Part shown: piece by piece, positions 32,191 through 41,509 of the stretch
How the letters are laid out: every line of letters starts with the position of its first letter
Numbering within the stretch: position 1 is the stretch's first letter
NCBI RefSeq assembly: GCF_007097385.1
Contig: NZ_VJZS01000022.1
Coordinates: forward strand, 17,710-81,709
Direction of reading: 5' to 3'
Origin: Flavobacterium sp. ZT3R18
Lineage (GTDB): Bacteria; Bacteroidota; Bacteroidia; Flavobacteriales; Flavobacteriaceae
Length of the DNA stretch: 64,000 nucleotides
Notes under the pieces: model-generated
Told to the model about the DNA's origin: nothing
What the model saw: the letters and a program-made list of their open reading frames with translations, nothing else
Database searches by the model: none
Made by a program: the position numbers and the translations under genes

Positions 32191-32204
32191 TTTGAGTAGT
32201 TTAT

Positions 32205-32234
32205 AATCCCGTTTCATTGAATTGAAACGGGATT
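32205..32234 (+). terminator. Terminator after the orphan gene
   Basis: AATCCCGTTTCA and TGAAACGGGATT pair around TTGAAT. The T-tract is poor, but the stem is nearly the same as at 31012-31035. Confidence 0.75.
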
Positions 32235-32291
32235 CGTTTATTATCGGGGCATTATTTATGGGGTAATTTGATTAATTCAAACTTAAAAGTC

Positions 32292-32327
32292 AAAAAAGGC
32301 ATTTCGCTAAATCGAAATGCCTTTTTT
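32292..32327. terminator. Terminator downstream of sulP
   Basis: AAAAAAGGCATTTCG and CGAAATGCCTTTTTT pair around CTAAAT; the T runs suit both strands. It ends 7 nt from the sulP stop. Confidence 0.88.
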
Positions 32328-32333
32328 AGTATT

Positions 32334-33872
32334 TTATAATTTATCCACAACCAATTTATACGTTGGATCTTCTATAATATTCACATCAATTATTGCCTCT
32401 GCATTATTTAGTAACTGAATACAATCTTTACTCAAATGTCTCAAATGTACTTTTTTACCAATTTTATGATAACGATGTGTAATAACATTCAAGGCTTCAA
32501 TAGCTGACATATCAGCAACACGACTTTCTTTAAAATCAATTATTACTTCGTTTGGGTCATTCAGGACATCAAATTTTTCAGTAAACGCAGTAGTTGAGGC
32601 GAAAAATAATGGACCATATATTTCATAATGTTTCACTCCTTCGTCATCAATGTATTTTTTAGCTCTAATTCTTTTGGCACTTTCCCAAGCAAAAACCAAA
32701 GCGGAAATAATAACTCCAATTAAAACAGCCAAAGCCAAATTATGCAATAAAACAGTGATTAAAGCAACTATTATTACAAGGAAAACATCTTTCTTCGGCA
32801 TCCTATTAAATATTTTTAAACTTGCCCATTCAAAAGTTCCAATCGCAACCATAATCATAACACCTACTAAAGCTGCCATAGGCAATTGTTCAATTATTGG
32901 AGCACCAAATAAAATAATTACAAGAATAGTAAAAGAAGCAACAATACCAGACAAACGTGCTCTTGAACCAGCCGATAAATTAACCAAAGTTTGGGCAATC
33001 ATTGGACAGCCACCCATTCCGAAGAAAAAACCATTCAATATATTAGAGCTACCTTGTGCAATACATTCTCTGTTTCCGTCCCCCTTTGTTTCTGTAATTT
33101 CATCAACTAAATTTAAAGTTAGTAAACCCTCAGTCAATCCCACTGCTGCCATAATCAAAGAATAGGGGAAAATTAATTTTAAAGTTTCGAAATTGATTGG
33201 AATATTTGGAATATGAAATGGTGGAAAACCACCACTTACAGATGCAATATCTTTTACTGTTTTTGTTTCAATTCCTAAGAAAAAAACTAATATAAATACC
33301 ACTATAATAGCTACTAATGAGGATGGAACCGCTTTGGTTATTTTAGGTAAAAACACTACAATCCCAATAGTCAAAGCTACTAAGCAAACCATAATGAACA
33401 TAGGATTTCCAGAAAGCCAAACAATTTGACCATTTAATGCCGTTTTGAACTGCTCTAATTGCGACATAAATATAATTATCGCTAATCCATTTACAAATCC
33501 AAACATTACAGGATGTGGTACCAAACGTATAAATTTCCCAAGTTTAAAAAGCCCAACTAAAATTTGCAAAATCCCTGCTAAAGCGACAGCTGCAAAAACA
33601 TATTCCAAACCATTTGATTTCATCAAAGCAATCAATACAATAACTGTTGCTCCAGCTCCGCCAGAAATCATCCCAGGTCTTCCACCAAAAATTGCAGTAA
33701 CCAAACCCGCTATAAAAGCAGCGTATAAACCCATTAATGGAGGAAAACCAGCTAATATAGCAAATGAAAGGGATTCTGGAATCATAGTCATAGCAACAGT
33801 TAAACCAGCTAAAATTTCTGTTTTATAATTTACCTTTTGCGATAAATCAAATAAATTAAATACTTTTTTCAT
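32334..33872 (-). CDS. SulP-family anion transporter with STAS domain
   Basis: 512 residues. About twelve membrane segments fill 1-410; KTEILAGLTVAMTMIPESLSFA near 18-39 and GLYAAFIAGLVTAIFGGRPGMISG are the SulP signatures. The C-terminal STAS domain (about 425-510) contains EVIIDFKESRVADMSAIEAL. Family members carry sulfate, bicarbonate or dicarboxylates; the substrate is undecided here, with no carbonic anhydrase or sulfate gene nearby. A GAT-rich inverted pair (TCGCCAT, ATGGCGA near 33910 and 33945) lies upstream. Single gene. Confidence 0.9.
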   Translation of the reverse strand: MKKVFNLFDLSQKVNYKTEILAGLTVAMTMIPESLSFAILAGFPPLMGLYAAFIAGLVTAIFGGRPGMISGGAGATVIVLIALMKSNGLEYVFAAVALAGILQILVGLFKLGKFIRLVPHPVMFGFVNGLAIIIFMSQLEQFKTALNGQIVWLSGNPMFIMVCLVALTIGIVVFLPKITKAVPSSLVAIIVVFILVFFLGIETKTVKDIASVSGGFPPFHIPNIPINFETLKLIFPYSLIMAAVGLTEGLLTLNLVDEITETKGDGNRECIAQGSSNILNGFFFGMGGCPMIAQTLVNLSAGSRARLSGIVASFTILVIILFGAPIIEQLPMAALVGVMIMVAIGTFEWASLKIFNRMPKKDVFLVIIVALITVLLHNLALAVLIGVIISALVFAWESAKRIRAKKYIDDEGVKHYEIYGPLFFASTTAFTEKFDVLNDPNEVIIDFKESRVADMSAIEALNVITHRYHKIGKKVHLRHLSKDCIQLLNNAEAIIDVNIIEDPTYKLVVDKL

Positions 33873-34224
33873 ATGTGGATAATATTTGTTTTTTAATGGA
33901 ATATGGTATCGCCATTCTTCATTCTAATTTGTGATTTGGAATCATGGCGATTTCATAAAATAATATAAATGGATTGTGGTGTGATTTCTTATTCAGAAAA
34001 CACACAGATTAGGATGCAAATTCATACACTGAAAATGTATCGAAAAAAAAGCGATAAGTGGTTTAGGAATAATCCTTCGATTTAAAGACTATAAATCAAG
34101 GCGGAGTAACTGTGATAAAATGAGTATTGTTTTTCATCATAATAATGCAAAAGTAACCTTTTAAAATAAAGAATCAAAATCAAAATTGTAGCAAGATATT
34201 TACGTAATCTTTCAACTACGCAAA

Positions 34225-34350
34225 CCGTTTGAAGAGCGGGAACGTTACCGAAGTAACGTGTCCCGATAGCTATCAGGAAGCCCGACCCCATTATAGAAAG
34301 AGGCCGAATAAGCGGTTCTATAAGTTGGCCTCTTTCTATAATGGGGTTAC
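34225..34350 (-). ncRNA. Structured 3' element, copy 3 (downstream of the sodium:solute symporter)
   Basis: On the minus strand it begins about 15 nt after the symporter stop: GGGTGTAA, a long hairpin 34346-34286 (arms CCCCATTATAGAAAGAGGCC and its complement, loop with AACCGCTTATTC), GTCGGGC, a CCTGATAGCTATCGGGA palindrome, then a hairpin ACGTTACTTCGGTAACGT (34258-34241) and CCCGCTCTTC. The loop of the long hairpin matches copy 2 although the stems differ. The rest of the gap, 33873-34224, shows no gene. Confidence 0.55.
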
Positions 34351-34362
34351 ACCCGAATGATT

Positions 34363-36105
34363 TTAAATAATAATTTCTTTAGGTGTAGAATTGCCTTTTT
34401 CAGTCCTAAAAATCGTCTTTTGCAATAAGTACGATAAAACTATAGTCAGTAATGCTCCAATGAAATTAAGCCATAAATAGCCCAGTTTTTCTTCGCCGCT
34501 AGGATAGATAAAAATGGCAAAATAATAAATCAAAATAATAGCGGTTTGACTGATAACGGCACTATAAAAAATGGCTTTTCCCTGTATTTTTTTGATGTAA
34601 AAACCAACTAGAAATATCCCTAAAACGGTTCCGTAAAATATTGATCCTATGATGTTTACCAATTGAATTAAATTCTCAAAAAGTGTAGCGATACAGGCAA
34701 ATGCTATGGCAATAACGCCCCACATGAGTGTGAAAAATTTGGTAACATTGAGATAATGTTTGGCTGTTTTCTCTCCTTTAACGTTGCGTTTGTAAATGTC
34801 AATGGCGGTGGTAGAAGCCAATGCGTTGAGTCCGGAAGCGGTAGATGACATGGCCGCAGAAATAATTACAGCCAGTAATAAACCAATGAGACCTTTGGGC
34901 AAATAATGGAGTATGAAATAGAAAAACACATAATCTTTGTCGTTGGTTTCACTGTTTTTATCGACTTTTGAGATTATTTCCCGGGCTTGTGCTCGCAAGT
35001 CTTTTTCTTTGAGTGCCAAATCGACTAGCTCTTTTCGAAGTGTGGGATTGTCGTAATCTTGATTGAGTTGGTCTATATACAACAGATTGATTACTTTTTC
35101 ATCTTCGGATAATTTGTCTAAATCTTTCTGTAAATTCTGATATTCGTTTTTGTAAATGGAGTTTTCTACCAGCAGTTTATTGTTAGGATTAAAGTTTAAA
35201 GGCGTTTCATTGAATTGAAAAAACACAAAAACCATAACTCCGGTAAGTAATATACCAAACTGCATCGGTACCTTTAAAAGTCCGTTCATAATCAATCCCA
35301 TTTGGCTTTCGCGAACAGATTTTCCAGACAAATAGCGACCTACCTGAGATTGATCGGTGCCAAAATAAGCTAAGGCAAGAAAAAAGCCACCCGTGATTCC
35401 GCTCCAAAAAGTATATTTTTCATTTAAATCAAAAGAGAAATTTACGATATTCATTTTGTCATTTGCTCCAGCAATATGCATGGCATTATCAAAGGTCATT
35501 TCGTTTGGTAAATAGTGAAGTATCAGGAAAAAGGTAATTACCATTCCCGAGAGGATCACAAACATTTGCTGTTTTTGGGTAACATTTACTGCTTTGGTAC
35601 CCCCAGAAAAGGTGTAAATGATTACCAAAACACCGATAATAATATTCATATAAGTAAGATTCCAACCCAATAATGCCGATAAAATGATAGATGGGGCATA
35701 AATGGTAATTCCGGTTCCCAAACCTCTTTGAACCAAAAATAAAATGGCCGCCAAGGAACGGGTTTCAAGATCAAATCTTTTTTCTAAATATTCATAAGCG
35801 GTAAAGACTTTGTATTTATGATATATTGGTATAAAAGTGACGCAAATTACGACCATGGCAATCGGCAAACCAAAATAGAATTGCACAAACCCCATTCCGT
35901 CATGAAAGGCCTGCCCCGGTGTTGATAGAAAGGTTATCGCGCTTGCTTGTGTGGCCATAACGGAGAGTCCAACTGTAAACCAAGGAGTTTCATTATTACC
36001 CAAGACATAATCCTCAACGTTTTTGCTGCCTCGAGTTTTCCAAGCACCATATATTACTATAAATAATAGCGTTACTATTAGAATAATCCAATCAAATAAT
36101 TGCAT
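34363..36105 (-). CDS. Sodium:solute symporter (SSS family)
   Basis: 580 residues with about 13 membrane segments. VGLSVMATQASAITFLSTPGQAFHDG near 46-71 is the conserved early SSS region (Na+-site helix), and AAMSSTASGLNALASTTAIDIYKRNV near 417-442 is the second signature with the Ser/Thr pair of the sodium site. A charged loop of about 90 residues (about 290-390) is longer than in sugar symporters. The substrate is unknown. It is the last gene of an operon with a 35-residue membrane protein (3-nt gap) and a PIG-L protein, so it may carry a sugar or a deacetylated product. Confidence 0.88.
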   Translation of the reverse strand: MQLFDWIILIVTLLFIVIYGAWKTRGSKNVEDYVLGNNETPWFTVGLSVMATQASAITFLSTPGQAFHDGMGFVQFYFGLPIAMVVICVTFIPIYHKYKVFTAYEYLEKRFDLETRSLAAILFLVQRGLGTGITIYAPSIILSALLGWNLTYMNIIIGVLVIIYTFSGGTKAVNVTQKQQMFVILSGMVITFFLILHYLPNEMTFDNAMHIAGANDKMNIVNFSFDLNEKYTFWSGITGGFFLALAYFGTDQSQVGRYLSGKSVRESQMGLIMNGLLKVPMQFGILLTGVMVFVFFQFNETPLNFNPNNKLLVENSIYKNEYQNLQKDLDKLSEDEKVINLLYIDQLNQDYDNPTLRKELVDLALKEKDLRAQAREIISKVDKNSETNDKDYVFFYFILHYLPKGLIGLLLAVIISAAMSSTASGLNALASTTAIDIYKRNVKGEKTAKHYLNVTKFFTLMWGVIAIAFACIATLFENLIQLVNIIGSIFYGTVLGIFLVGFYIKKIQGKAIFYSAVISQTAIILIYYFAIFIYPSGEEKLGYLWLNFIGALLTIVLSYLLQKTIFRTEKGNSTPKEIII

Positions 36106-36108
36106 AGG

Positions 36109-36216
36109 TTAAGAGTATAATTTCATGATTAAGTAAAAAATGATAATAAAAACGGCATTGGCTACAAGGACAAGAGTATAGCTTTTTGACCAAATTTGAG
36201 GTTTTTTTGAATCCAT
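36109..36216 (-). CDS. 35-residue single-span membrane protein
   Basis: ATG 36216 to TAA 36109. The protein is MDSKKPQIWSKSY, then a hydrophobic span (TLVLVANAVFIIIFYLIM), then KLYS. It lies 4 nt after the PIG-L gene and 3 nt before the symporter gene, which is strong support for real translation. It may assist or regulate the symporter, as small membrane subunits do in other transporters; that is inference. Confidence 0.72.
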   Translation of the reverse strand: MDSKKPQIWSKSYTLVLVANAVFIIIFYLIMKLYS

Positions 36217-36220
36217 CTTT

Positions 36221-38752
36221 TTATTGTTTTATTTTTTGATTCGGAACGGTTACTGCGCTTTTAATCGAAATCATATTCGATAACAATTTATAGGCTCCGG
36301 GAACGCCTTCGGGTAATTCTCTAAAAAAACTTAGCCCCGTATAAATGTAATTCCCTTTTCCGTAAGGAGCAATTAATAGCGCACCCTCCTTGGCACTTTC
36401 TCCTTTGTCATTTGAGGATAGGATAGGAGTGAAGGCCTTGTCAAACTCTTTTGGGTAATACAATCCCTGTTCCTGTTTCCAACCCTTGAAATCATTTTGG
36501 GTAATTGTATTGGGGTAATTCAAAGTAGGATGATTTGGAGTTAGAAAACGAACTTCGGCATTTTCTTCGGTTACTCTGTCGCTTGAAATTTTTAGGGGAT
36601 AGGGTGCAATATTTGAGGTAACCAAATCATCGGTTGTGTTGTACTGTACAATCATTGTTTTGCCGCCTTTTACAAAACTAAACAAAATATCCTGTTTGTT
36701 TGCCAATGCTTGTACGGTATTATAGGCTCTCACTCCGGTCATTACAACATCAAAAGAGTCTAGTTTTTCGGGAGTTATTTCTTCGGGTTTTAGTAGTGCT
36801 ACTTTGTACCCCATTTGTGTTAAGCTCTTTGGAACTTCATCTCCAGCTCCCATGATATAAGCAATTTTTTCGCCATTGGTTTTCAAATCAAATCGAATGC
36901 ATTTTACTTCAGCAGTTTTTAAAACTTGCTGTTTGGTAATATGATCATAATTGATTGTAATTTGTTCTTTGTCGTATGCAACACCGTCAACAGTAGCAAT
37001 ACTTTTGCCCACTGCTTCACTCAATACATCGGGTGGAGTAACTTCAAAATAAACGGTTTGTTCCATTCCTTTTTTGTCCAATTGAAAAGAGATCGATTTT
37101 GGAGATACGTTCCAATCTTTAGGCAAATCTAGTTTTAAATCTCCTTTGATGTCGTTTTTTTTCGCTTTTATGCTGACACCTACGTATTTGCTTTTGGTGC
37201 TTGTAAATAACATCACCTTGTCTTGAATGGTTGTGGTTACAGCTGGAACAATATCAAGGAAATTATACATTTCTCCTTTTACATCGTCCGTGTATTTGTA
37301 GACAACGGTTCTTTCAAAAGGAATTTCAACCTCAGAGATTTTGATTAGAAAAATCACTTTTACTTCTCGAATTATATCTGGAATTCCTATGTTTTTTTGT
37401 TCCTCGACTGTGTACATGCCAACGGTTCCTTTTTCTTTTAGCCAATACGGTTGCGTATAATTTAACGTTATTGGTAATTGTAAATCGAGTGTAGAATTAT
37501 GTAAAATATTATTCTTTAAATCGGTGTTCAAAAGGGTGTTTTTTTGTTCCGGTAATGTTGTAACGCTTACCAATTGCATACCAATTGCACTTCTGTTTAT
37601 GGCTTCCAGTTTTAGTTTCACAAGACTTCCTGGAGTGGCTTCCTGAGTATCGGCCACAGCTTCAAGATACAAACCTGCACAAGCGGCGATGGTATTTTTT
37701 ATTTCTTCGGATTTAACAGTTTTCCAATGTTCTTCTTCCAAAGCTTGAATCATAGTATAGGCTTTCGCCAAAGCAGGAATGCTAGCCGACGGGTTTTTGA
37801 AATCGTATTGATTGGCAATTTGGGTTAGTAATTCTCCTATGGGTTTTCCTCCTTTTACGCGATTCCAACTGGTATCGATGCCTTCAAATAAAGATAATTT
37901 GTCTTTTAAAGGGGCTCCTTTTAGAAATTCGAAATATTCCGTTTCTTCTCCTCTTGTTCCGGTGTTGCCAAACCCTTGTGACTGGTGTCTGCTGCGACTT
38001 AAAGCTGCGATTTCTTGATTGGATTTGCCTATTGTAGCATAATAAACCCCAGTTTGAATTGCAGTTAGTTTCGTTTTATTGGCAGCCTCAAATTTTTCCT
38101 TGCTTCCATAAAACCACCAAGAGGTATTAAAAAACAGTCTTTTGGGTTGCCAAAGTGATACTAGTTTTAATTGTTCTGGATAGGAAGTTGGGTTATTGGC
38201 CAAATCAAAACCTTCAACACTAAGCATGGCCGATGAAGTGTGATGACCGTGGGTAGTTCCGGGAGTTCTGTGATCGAATCGGTTTATTATTACATCTGGT
38301 TGAAATTTTCTAATAGTCCAAACAAGGTCGGATAGCACTTGGTCTTTATCCCAAATTTGTAATGTTTCCTCCGCTTTTTTTGAATAACCAAAATCATTGG
38401 CTCTAGAAAAAAACTGTTCTCCACCGTCAATTTTTCTGGCTTCCAGAAGCTCCTGAGTTCGGATTACTCCCAATAATTCTCTCAATTGTGGACCAATTAA
38501 ATTTTGTCCGCCATCGCCTCTGGTTAATGATAGATAGCCTGTTCTGGCATAGACATCATTAGACAAATACGAGATTAAACGCGTGTTTTCATCATCGGGA
38601 TGTGCAGCAATATAAAGTACAGTCCCCAGAAAATTTAGTTTCTCAATTTGATTGTATATTTCGGCAGCATTTGGTTTTTGTGGTTTTTGAGCATTTGCTA
38701 TTTGAATAGCGAGGATGAAAATAAAAAGTGATTTAAAGTAAATCTTTAGCAT
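36221..38752 (-). CDS. Large secreted PIG-L (LmbE) family deacetylase-like protein
   Basis: 843 residues with a signal peptide (FKSLFIFILAIQIANAQ). The PIG-L domain is about 35-300: IAAHPDDENTRL holds the zinc-binding His-x2-Asp-Asp, and GTTHGHHTSSAM near 165-176 the further His residues. The middle (about 350-620) is beta-rich, and the C-terminus (about 625-840) has a Rossmann-like part with VVMTGVRAYNT and APYGKGNYIYTGLSFFRELP, seen in long PIG-L proteins of Bacteroidota. Family members remove N-acyl groups from sugars or amines. It is first in the operon with the small membrane protein and the SSS symporter, suggesting processing followed by uptake. Confidence 0.87.
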   Translation of the reverse strand: MLKIYFKSLFIFILAIQIANAQKPQKPNAAEIYNQIEKLNFLGTVLYIAAHPDDENTRLISYLSNDVYARTGYLSLTRGDGGQNLIGPQLRELLGVIRTQELLEARKIDGGEQFFSRANDFGYSKKAEETLQIWDKDQVLSDLVWTIRKFQPDVIINRFDHRTPGTTHGHHTSSAMLSVEGFDLANNPTSYPEQLKLVSLWQPKRLFFNTSWWFYGSKEKFEAANKTKLTAIQTGVYYATIGKSNQEIAALSRSRHQSQGFGNTGTRGEETEYFEFLKGAPLKDKLSLFEGIDTSWNRVKGGKPIGELLTQIANQYDFKNPSASIPALAKAYTMIQALEEEHWKTVKSEEIKNTIAACAGLYLEAVADTQEATPGSLVKLKLEAINRSAIGMQLVSVTTLPEQKNTLLNTDLKNNILHNSTLDLQLPITLNYTQPYWLKEKGTVGMYTVEEQKNIGIPDIIREVKVIFLIKISEVEIPFERTVVYKYTDDVKGEMYNFLDIVPAVTTTIQDKVMLFTSTKSKYVGVSIKAKKNDIKGDLKLDLPKDWNVSPKSISFQLDKKGMEQTVYFEVTPPDVLSEAVGKSIATVDGVAYDKEQITINYDHITKQQVLKTAEVKCIRFDLKTNGEKIAYIMGAGDEVPKSLTQMGYKVALLKPEEITPEKLDSFDVVMTGVRAYNTVQALANKQDILFSFVKGGKTMIVQYNTTDDLVTSNIAPYPLKISSDRVTEENAEVRFLTPNHPTLNYPNTITQNDFKGWKQEQGLYYPKEFDKAFTPILSSNDKGESAKEGALLIAPYGKGNYIYTGLSFFRELPEGVPGAYKLLSNMISIKSAVTVPNQKIKQ

Positions 38753-39023
38753 ATAAAATGAATTTGTATAAATTAAATTTCAGAATAGCATTGAATAGAG
38801 TAGCTTCAAAAATACTAATTAAAAAGTGGGAATATTTAGAGAGGTTTCCAAAAGTTATGTTAATGTTTTAATAGAGTGGACGCATAATGTAAATTTTAAA
38901 AAAAACTGATTAAAGTGTCTTAAAATAAAAATAGAATATTAAATTTGAGAGAATTGGAAACAGCGATAATTCAATTATGCGCTCGAAATTATAAGAAGCC
39001 CCTTATCTAAAAAGAACCTAACT

Positions 39024-39983
39024 ATGACGAATGTACAATACGTAGAAGATGTATTAAAGAACGGTTTTGAACAAACGACTATTATTCAGCCCGATGATTA
39101 TGAAGGTAAAGTGACCACGAGCCTCATTCGGAAATTGAATCTCAAGCCTTCTGAGAAAGCCATATTGTGTATTCATGGGTTTAATGATTATTTTTTTCAA
39201 ATAGTTATTGCAGAGGAGTTTTTGAAGCAAGGGTATCATTTTTACGCCTTGGATTTAAGGAAATATGGAAGGTCTCAGTTACCAAACCATTTACCGAATA
39301 ATGTAAGGAATCTATCTGAATATTATGAAGATATGGACAGTGCATTAACGATTATAAAAGAGGAAGGAAATAAACAAATAGTACTGTACGGGCACTCTAC
39401 AGGTGGGCTTATAGTAACTTTGTATGCTTCGGATCGAAAAGGGAGGGAGCTATTTGATGTTTTGGTTTGTAACAGTCCGTTTTATGATTTTAATGTGCCG
39501 TGGATTCAAAAGAAAACGGTCATTCCTATATTTTCTTTATTGGGCAGATTGCATCCAAATGTTTCTTTGCCTGTAAGTTTTTCTAAATTTTATGGCAAAA
39601 GTTTGCATAAAAATGATTTTGGAGAGTGGGATTACAATTTGAGCTGGAAACCTCATGTTGCCCCGTCGATAAATGCGGGTTGGGTAAATGCAATACATCA
39701 AGGTCATCTAAAAATCGCCCATGGTGTTGGCATTAATGTACCAATCTTGATCTTACATTCCCGTAAATCGGTATATCCAAAAGAATGGAGTGAAGAAATG
39801 TTTGAAGGAGATGCTATCTTGAATGTGACAGATATTAAGGAGAAATCAAAAAGGGTTACCGCACCCATAAAAGAAGTTGTTGAAGTGGATGGTGCTATTC
39901 ATGATGTGGTTCTTTCCAGAAAACCAGTACGAGATATTGTTTTTAAAAATACCTTCGAATGGTTGGATAAAATAAATAACTAA
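39024..39983 (+). CDS. Alpha/beta hydrolase (serine aminopeptidase/lysophospholipase type)
   Basis: 319 residues, cytoplasmic. ILCIHGFNDYFFQ near 47-59 forms the oxyanion region, YGHSTGGLIV near 120-129 the nucleophile elbow (Ser122 region), and GAIHDVVLSRKP near 290-301 the catalytic His. The S33-like fold fits a lysophospholipase or monoacylglycerol lipase style enzyme; the substrate is unknown. Single gene, followed by a strong terminator shared with the convergent neighbour. Confidence 0.85.
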   Translation: MTNVQYVEDVLKNGFEQTTIIQPDDYEGKVTTSLIRKLNLKPSEKAILCIHGFNDYFFQIVIAEEFLKQGYHFYALDLRKYGRSQLPNHLPNNVRNLSEYYEDMDSALTIIKEEGNKQIVLYGHSTGGLIVTLYASDRKGRELFDVLVCNSPFYDFNVPWIQKKTVIPIFSLLGRLHPNVSLPVSFSKFYGKSLHKNDFGEWDYNLSWKPHVAPSINAGWVNAIHQGHLKIAHGVGINVPILILHSRKSVYPKEWSEEMFEGDAILNVTDIKEKSKRVTAPIKEVVEVDGAIHDVVLSRKPVRDIVFKNTFEWLDKINN

Positions 39984-39988
39984 ATTTA

Positions 39989-40026
39989 AATAGAAAGAGA
40001 GCCTCTTTCGTGGCTCTCTTTCTATT
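39989..40026. terminator. Terminator between the hydrolase and the His/Asp-rich gene
   Basis: AATAGAAAGAGAGCC pairs with GGCTCTCTTTCTATT around TCTTTCGT; it lies between convergent genes and probably serves both. Confidence 0.9.
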
Positions 40027-40045
40027 TATTTAAATAAAATGGCAA

Positions 40046-40567
40046 TTAATGTTTGCCATTTCCATGTCCTTTTCCATTATTCCCTTTTCCTTCATGTTTA
40101 TCGTGGTGATCGTGGTCATGGTCGTCATAGTCATGGTCGTCATAATCACGATGTTCATTATAATCGCCTCTGTTTTTTTGATATTTTCCTTTGTATCCTT
40201 TATAATATTTTACTTTGTGATTATTGAAATAGGAGTAAGGCCTATTGCCGTGGTAATCGGTTAATACTACTTTATATCCATTGTATAAATTGTAATTTCT
40301 ACAACGGTTGGGTAATTGTCTGGTTCGAACCCAGTTTCCATTTCCAAAATAAATATACTGTGATGCTCTTATATCATAGTAGACTTCTATATCGGGTAAA
40401 TAATAATATTCCACATTAGAATAACCAACAGGACCCCAAACAGGAGGAGTTCCTATATTTACATTTACGTTGGGTGTTCCTATGTTTACATTAACAGAAA
40501 CTTGTGCCTGTGTTGAACTCGCTGCAAAAAATAGGAGTCCGATAATAAATAATTTAATTGTTTTCAT
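40046..40567 (-). CDS. Secreted protein with His/Asp-rich C-terminal tail
   Basis: 173 residues. A signal peptide (FIIGLLFFAASSTQAQ) precedes a twofold VNVNIGTP repeat, then an aromatic, Tyr-rich central domain (about 45-125, with VEYYYLPDIEVYYDIRA), then a tail from about 135 made of Asp, His, Tyr, Gly and Lys (HDYDDHDHDHHDKHEGKG). The tail could bind divalent metals. No enzyme motif. Single gene; the 395-bp gap upstream holds one CCTAACAGG palindrome and nothing else recognised. Confidence 0.75.
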   Translation of the reverse strand: MKTIKLFIIGLLFFAASSTQAQVSVNVNIGTPNVNVNIGTPPVWGPVGYSNVEYYYLPDIEVYYDIRASQYIYFGNGNWVRTRQLPNRCRNYNLYNGYKVVLTDYHGNRPYSYFNNHKVKYYKGYKGKYQKNRGDYNEHRDYDDHDYDDHDHDHHDKHEGKGNNGKGHGNGKH

Positions 40568-40858
40568 TGTAATTTAGATTTGGTATTTATTTGTATACTG
40601 TTTATAGGGAGTTTTTTTTTTTGGATGCTTAGATAGACAATAACTAAACATTTTTGTTATTATTGTATAACGCGAATCGAATAATTTTAGGTGTTCTCTA
40701 GTTTGTATTTAATTTATTAGGACTATACTTGATTCTTGGCCAGTCTTTATTTTCCGAATGATTTCAAGGATTAGCATTGATTTTAGATGCTAATTTATCG
40801 AAAACTAGCGAAGATGCGAACGAATGTTGAATATGTGAATTTTTGATTTTCAACGGAG

Positions 40859-40889
40859 ACCTAACAGGTTTTTAAAACCTGTTAGGTCT
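40859..40889. repeat. CCTAACAGG palindrome, copy 4
   Basis: A 31-bp palindrome, GACCTAACAGG to CCTGTTAGGTC, with flanks TTGATTTTCAACGGA and TAATCTGAAGAAC that closely match copy 3 at 31118. Confidence 0.9.
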
Positions 40890-40962
40890 AATCTGAAGAA
40901 CCTCTAAGGAAGTGAATGTTTTAGTAATTTAAGCAATTGTTCTGTAATTAACTCGTGTTGAA

Positions 40963-41496
40963 TTAATCGGTAAATTCATTATCATTGGTTGAAGGTTTCT
41001 TCATAATTGAAATTCCTTTTTGAAAAAACAAATTATTGGGATAGATAATCACTTCTCCCTCTTTGGATCGTAAAGTCACATGAAAAGCTCCAATGTCTTC
41101 GATTTCGCCTTCTTCAAGGAAATCTTTATCATGTATTACGATGATATCTCCAATTTTGAAAGGAAACGAAAAGAACAAAATGATTCCGGAAGTAATATTA
41201 CTCAAGATAGACCATTGGGCAAACATCGCTACTCCGATTACGGTAGCTACAGACGAAAGCGTAATAAAAATGTCTTTGGCCTGAACCCCCCAAATTAAGA
41301 TTAAGGTAATTAATGCCAAAATATTGATAAGGATATTGATGTATTTGATAACCAAGTTGGTTCTTCTTTCGATAATTTGACTTGTTTTGGCATACCGTCT
41401 CACTATTTTTGAAACAATGGTACGAGATAAAAAGACAACCAATAATAGCACTCCTGTACTGATTTCCTGTTTAAGATATAGATCAAAAAAGTTCAT
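40963..41496 (-). CDS. Small MscS-type mechanosensitive channel protein
   Basis: 177 residues, compared with 286 for E. coli MscS. Three hydrophobic segments are followed by FAQWSILSNITSGIILFFSFPF (pore-helix region, about 92-113) and KIGDIIVI with the beta domain; the C-terminal alpha/beta domain is missing or very short. Such short MscS proteins are known in Bacteroidota. It follows maf by 13 nt as last gene of the leftward operon. Confidence 0.82.
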   Translation of the reverse strand: MNFFDLYLKQEISTGVLLLVVFLSRTIVSKIVRRYAKTSQIIERRTNLVIKYINILINILALITLILIWGVQAKDIFITLSSVATVIGVAMFAQWSILSNITSGIILFFSFPFKIGDIIVIHDKDFLEEGEIEDIGAFHVTLRSKEGEVIIYPNNLFFQKGISIMKKPSTNDNEFTD

Positions 41497-41509
41497 TTTT
41501 GTTTCTTAT

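Noticed and set aside
32650..33828. Two long rightward frames opposite sulP (171 and 127 codons)
   Set aside because: Antisense of a well-supported transporter; Thr/Ile/Lys-rich composition typical of shadow frames of membrane proteins.
34082..34291. 69-codon leftward frame
   Set aside because: It overlaps structured element copy 3 and begins in its hairpin.
40039..40264. Rightward frames rich in HGRHSHGRH or MVVIVMVV
   Set aside because: Antisense of the His/Asp-rich tail of the 40046-40567 gene; the GTC/CAT repeats keep all frames open.
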